This document shows positions 62,211-64,000 of a stretch of 64,000 bases of DNA, one piece after another. Source of the DNA: Tragulus kanchil. Lineage: Eukaryota; Chordata; Mammalia; Artiodactyla; Tragulidae. Positions within the stretch are counted from its first letter, which is position 1, and the number at the start of each line of letters is the position of its first letter. Made by a program: the position numbers and the translations under genes. The stretch covers positions 185,937,801 through 186,001,800 of the forward strand of contig JAIOJX010000025.1 in the NCBI GenBank assembly GCA_022376925.1. Direction: 5' to 3'. The notes beneath the pieces are model-generated. The model saw nothing but the letters and a program-made list of their open reading frames with translations, did not search any database and was not told where the DNA came from.

Positions 62211-64000
62211 GCAGGCGCTGTGGAGCTGCCGGGGAGCAGGCGCTCGCCCTCTTGAGTTCAGGGAGGAGACGGAGGCCCCGCCTGCAGCCTGTCAGGGTGC
62301 TGCCCCCTGGCCTGAGGTTGGGCCAGACCAGGGGGTGAGCAGTGGCCCCACTCCCGGCATGGAAGGAGCCAGGCTGCATTTCGTTCTTCACCCCCGCAGC
62401 CTTCCCGTTCTTCGTCCCCTCCAGGGAGCCCAGCCCCGTGAGCCTCGGGGTCAGGAGGGCCTCTTGGGGACCCTGCTCAGGCAGCTGGCCATGCGTGTGA
62501 CTGTGAACAAGGCCTGGGGAGTTTCGGGGGTCAGCACCGCTTCCTGGGGCTTCGCTTGTGGCTCAGCTGGTGAAGAATCCACCTGCAGCGCGAAGACCTG
62601 GGTCCCGTCCCTGGCTGGGGACGATCCTCCGGAGAAGGGGCCGGCTCCCCGCTCCAGCGTTCTCGCCTGCAGGACATCAGGGCTCGTCCGGGTTGCAGAG
62701 AGTCAGACACCACGGAGGGACTTTCGCCTCTCACCCCTTCCTCGGGGTGCCCGCAGAGGGGCCAGGGTGGAGAGGGAGGCCGCCGAGGCCCGGAGTCCCC
62801 AGCCCTGCAGGCCGGCTGACAGTCAGGACTCTGAGCTTTAGCCGCAGCCCGGCCCGGCCCTCTGAGGGCTCCTTGTGTGGGCCTGCGCCCAGGAGGCGCC
62901 AGCCTCCGCCTGGGGCGGGCGGCCCCGTCAGTGCCTGGAGGGGGCCTCCAGCGGGGCTCACGCGAGGTGGCCGTGGCTCTGGGGTGAGGCCTCGGGGCTG
63001 CCCCCGCCCACCCTGGGGTGGGCCTCCGAGGGTCAGGCTGCTCTGAGGCGCTCTGGCTGCCTTCCAGGGGTGAGGAATCCACCTGGTGTCGGGGGTCGGG
63101 GGCACCCTGAGCCCGCGGCAGTTTCCCGCCTCTGTCATGGGACGCAGTGACCCCCGCCCCGGGCCCCCGTGTGTCTGAGCCCTGAGGAACGCATGAGCAG
63201 GTCTGTCCCTGGGACCTTGCTGAGCCAGGCCTGGGCTCTGCACTCTGCAGGCGCTGTGGAGCTGCCGGGGAGCAGGCGCTCGCCCTCTTGAGTTCAGGGA
63301 GGAGACGGAGGCCCCGCCTGCAGCCTGTCAGGGTGCTGCCCCCTGGCCTGAGGTTGGGCCAGACCAGGGGGTGAGCAGTGGCCCCACTCCCGGCATGGAA
63401 GGAGCCAGGCTGCATTTCGTTCTTCACCCCCGCAGCCTTCCCGTTCTTCGTCCCCTCCAGGGAGCCCAGCCCCGTGAGCCTCGGGGTCAGGAGGGCCTCT
63501 TGGGGACCCTGCTCAGGCAGCTGGCCATGCGTGTGACTGTGAACAAGGCCTGGGGAGTTTCGGGGGTCAGCACCGCTTCCTGGGGCTTCGCTTGTGGCTC
63601 AGCTGGTGAAGAATCCACCTGCAGCGCGAAGACCTGGGTCCCGTCCCTGGCTGGGGACGATCCTCCGGAGAAGGGGCCGGCTCCCCGCTCCAGCGTTCGC
63701 CTGCAGGACATCAGGGCTCGTCCGGGTTGCAGAGAGTCAGACACCACGGAGGGACTTTCGCCTCTCACCCCTTCCTCGGGGTGCCCGCAGAGGGGCCAGG
63801 GTGGAGAGGGAGGCCGCCGAGGCCCGGAGTCCCCAGCCCTGCAGGCCGGCTGACAGTCAGGACTCTGAGCTTTAGCCGCAGCCCGGCCCGGCCCTCTGAG
63901 GGCTCCTTGTGTGGGCCTGCGCCCAGGAGGCGCCAGCCTCCGCCTGGGGCGGGCGGCCCCGTCAGTGCCTGGAGGGGGCCTCCAGCGGGGCTCACGCGAG
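62211..64000 (+). repeat. Direct duplication 13 (offset 1,036, then 1,034), right copy cut by window end
   Basis: 62,211-63,246 is repeated from 63,247 to beyond 64,000. The second copy lacks two bases at GTTCGCCTG (GTTCTCGCCTG in the first). Intronic. Confidence 0.95.
62548..62722 (+). repeat. Bov-tA SINE (also at 63,584-63,756)
   Basis: GGCTTCGCTTGTGGCTCAGC, GGTGAAGAATCCACCTGCAG, GACCTGGGTCCCGTCCCTGG and GAGAGTCAGACACCACGG. The second occurrence is through duplication 13. Confidence 0.85.

Larger units (their letters stand above)
61713..64000 (+). other. TRMT44 intron 9, running out of the window
   Basis: It contains a Bov-tA SINE and duplication 13. No further TRMT44 exon is recognised before the window ends. 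Confidence 0.65.

Overview
This is a GC-rich piece of a ruminant nuclear genome (cattle/sheep/goat type). The evidence is two vertebrate genes in short exons with GT..AG splice sites, many ruminant tRNA-derived SINEs (Bov-tA type, CHR type), RTE/BovB 3' ends, an old LINE-1 and MIRs. The sequence alone does not separate cattle from sheep, goat or buffalo.

Two genes are arranged head to head. ACOX3 (peroxisomal acyl-CoA oxidase 3) is on the minus strand. Twelve coding exons lie between 30,160 (ATG) and 931 and encode about residues 1-512 of a protein of about 700; the 3' part lies left of the window. TRMT44 (putative tRNA-Ser Um44 2'-O-methyltransferase) is on the plus strand. Nine coding exons run from the ATG at 46,368 to 61,712, about 598 residues; the last exons lie right of the window. 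Between 30.2 and 46.2 kb lies what I take to be the first, non-coding intron of ACOX3. It holds a nested LINE-1/SINE block, an LTR-like element and an internal CpG island. A GC-rich ETS-site region at about 46.2-46.37 kb is the likely shared bidirectional promoter. The two genes are neighbours and are not known to act in one pathway: one shortens branched fatty acids in peroxisomes, the other modifies tRNA.

The most striking property is not a gene. Thirteen direct, near-identical duplications occur in 64 kb, with offsets of 1,036-1,193 bases, in exons, introns and repeats alike. Copies differ mostly by small deletions that concentrate at the junctions, plus a few SNP-like changes. This is best explained by overlapping contig ends placed side by side without being merged, not by biology. 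It duplicates ACOX3 coding exon 10, part of exon 11, and TRMT44 exons 2, 4 and 5. The first copies of TRMT44 exons 2 and 5 carry frameshifting deletions while the second copies are intact. About 13 kb of the window is therefore redundant, and an uncorrected gene model would be wrong.

Genuine points worth a look are a GC-AG intron in ACOX3, a minisatellite that repeats an ACOX3 splice donor, a second minisatellite beside another donor, and two SINE copies sharing an unusual 3' module. I found no previously undescribed biological system.
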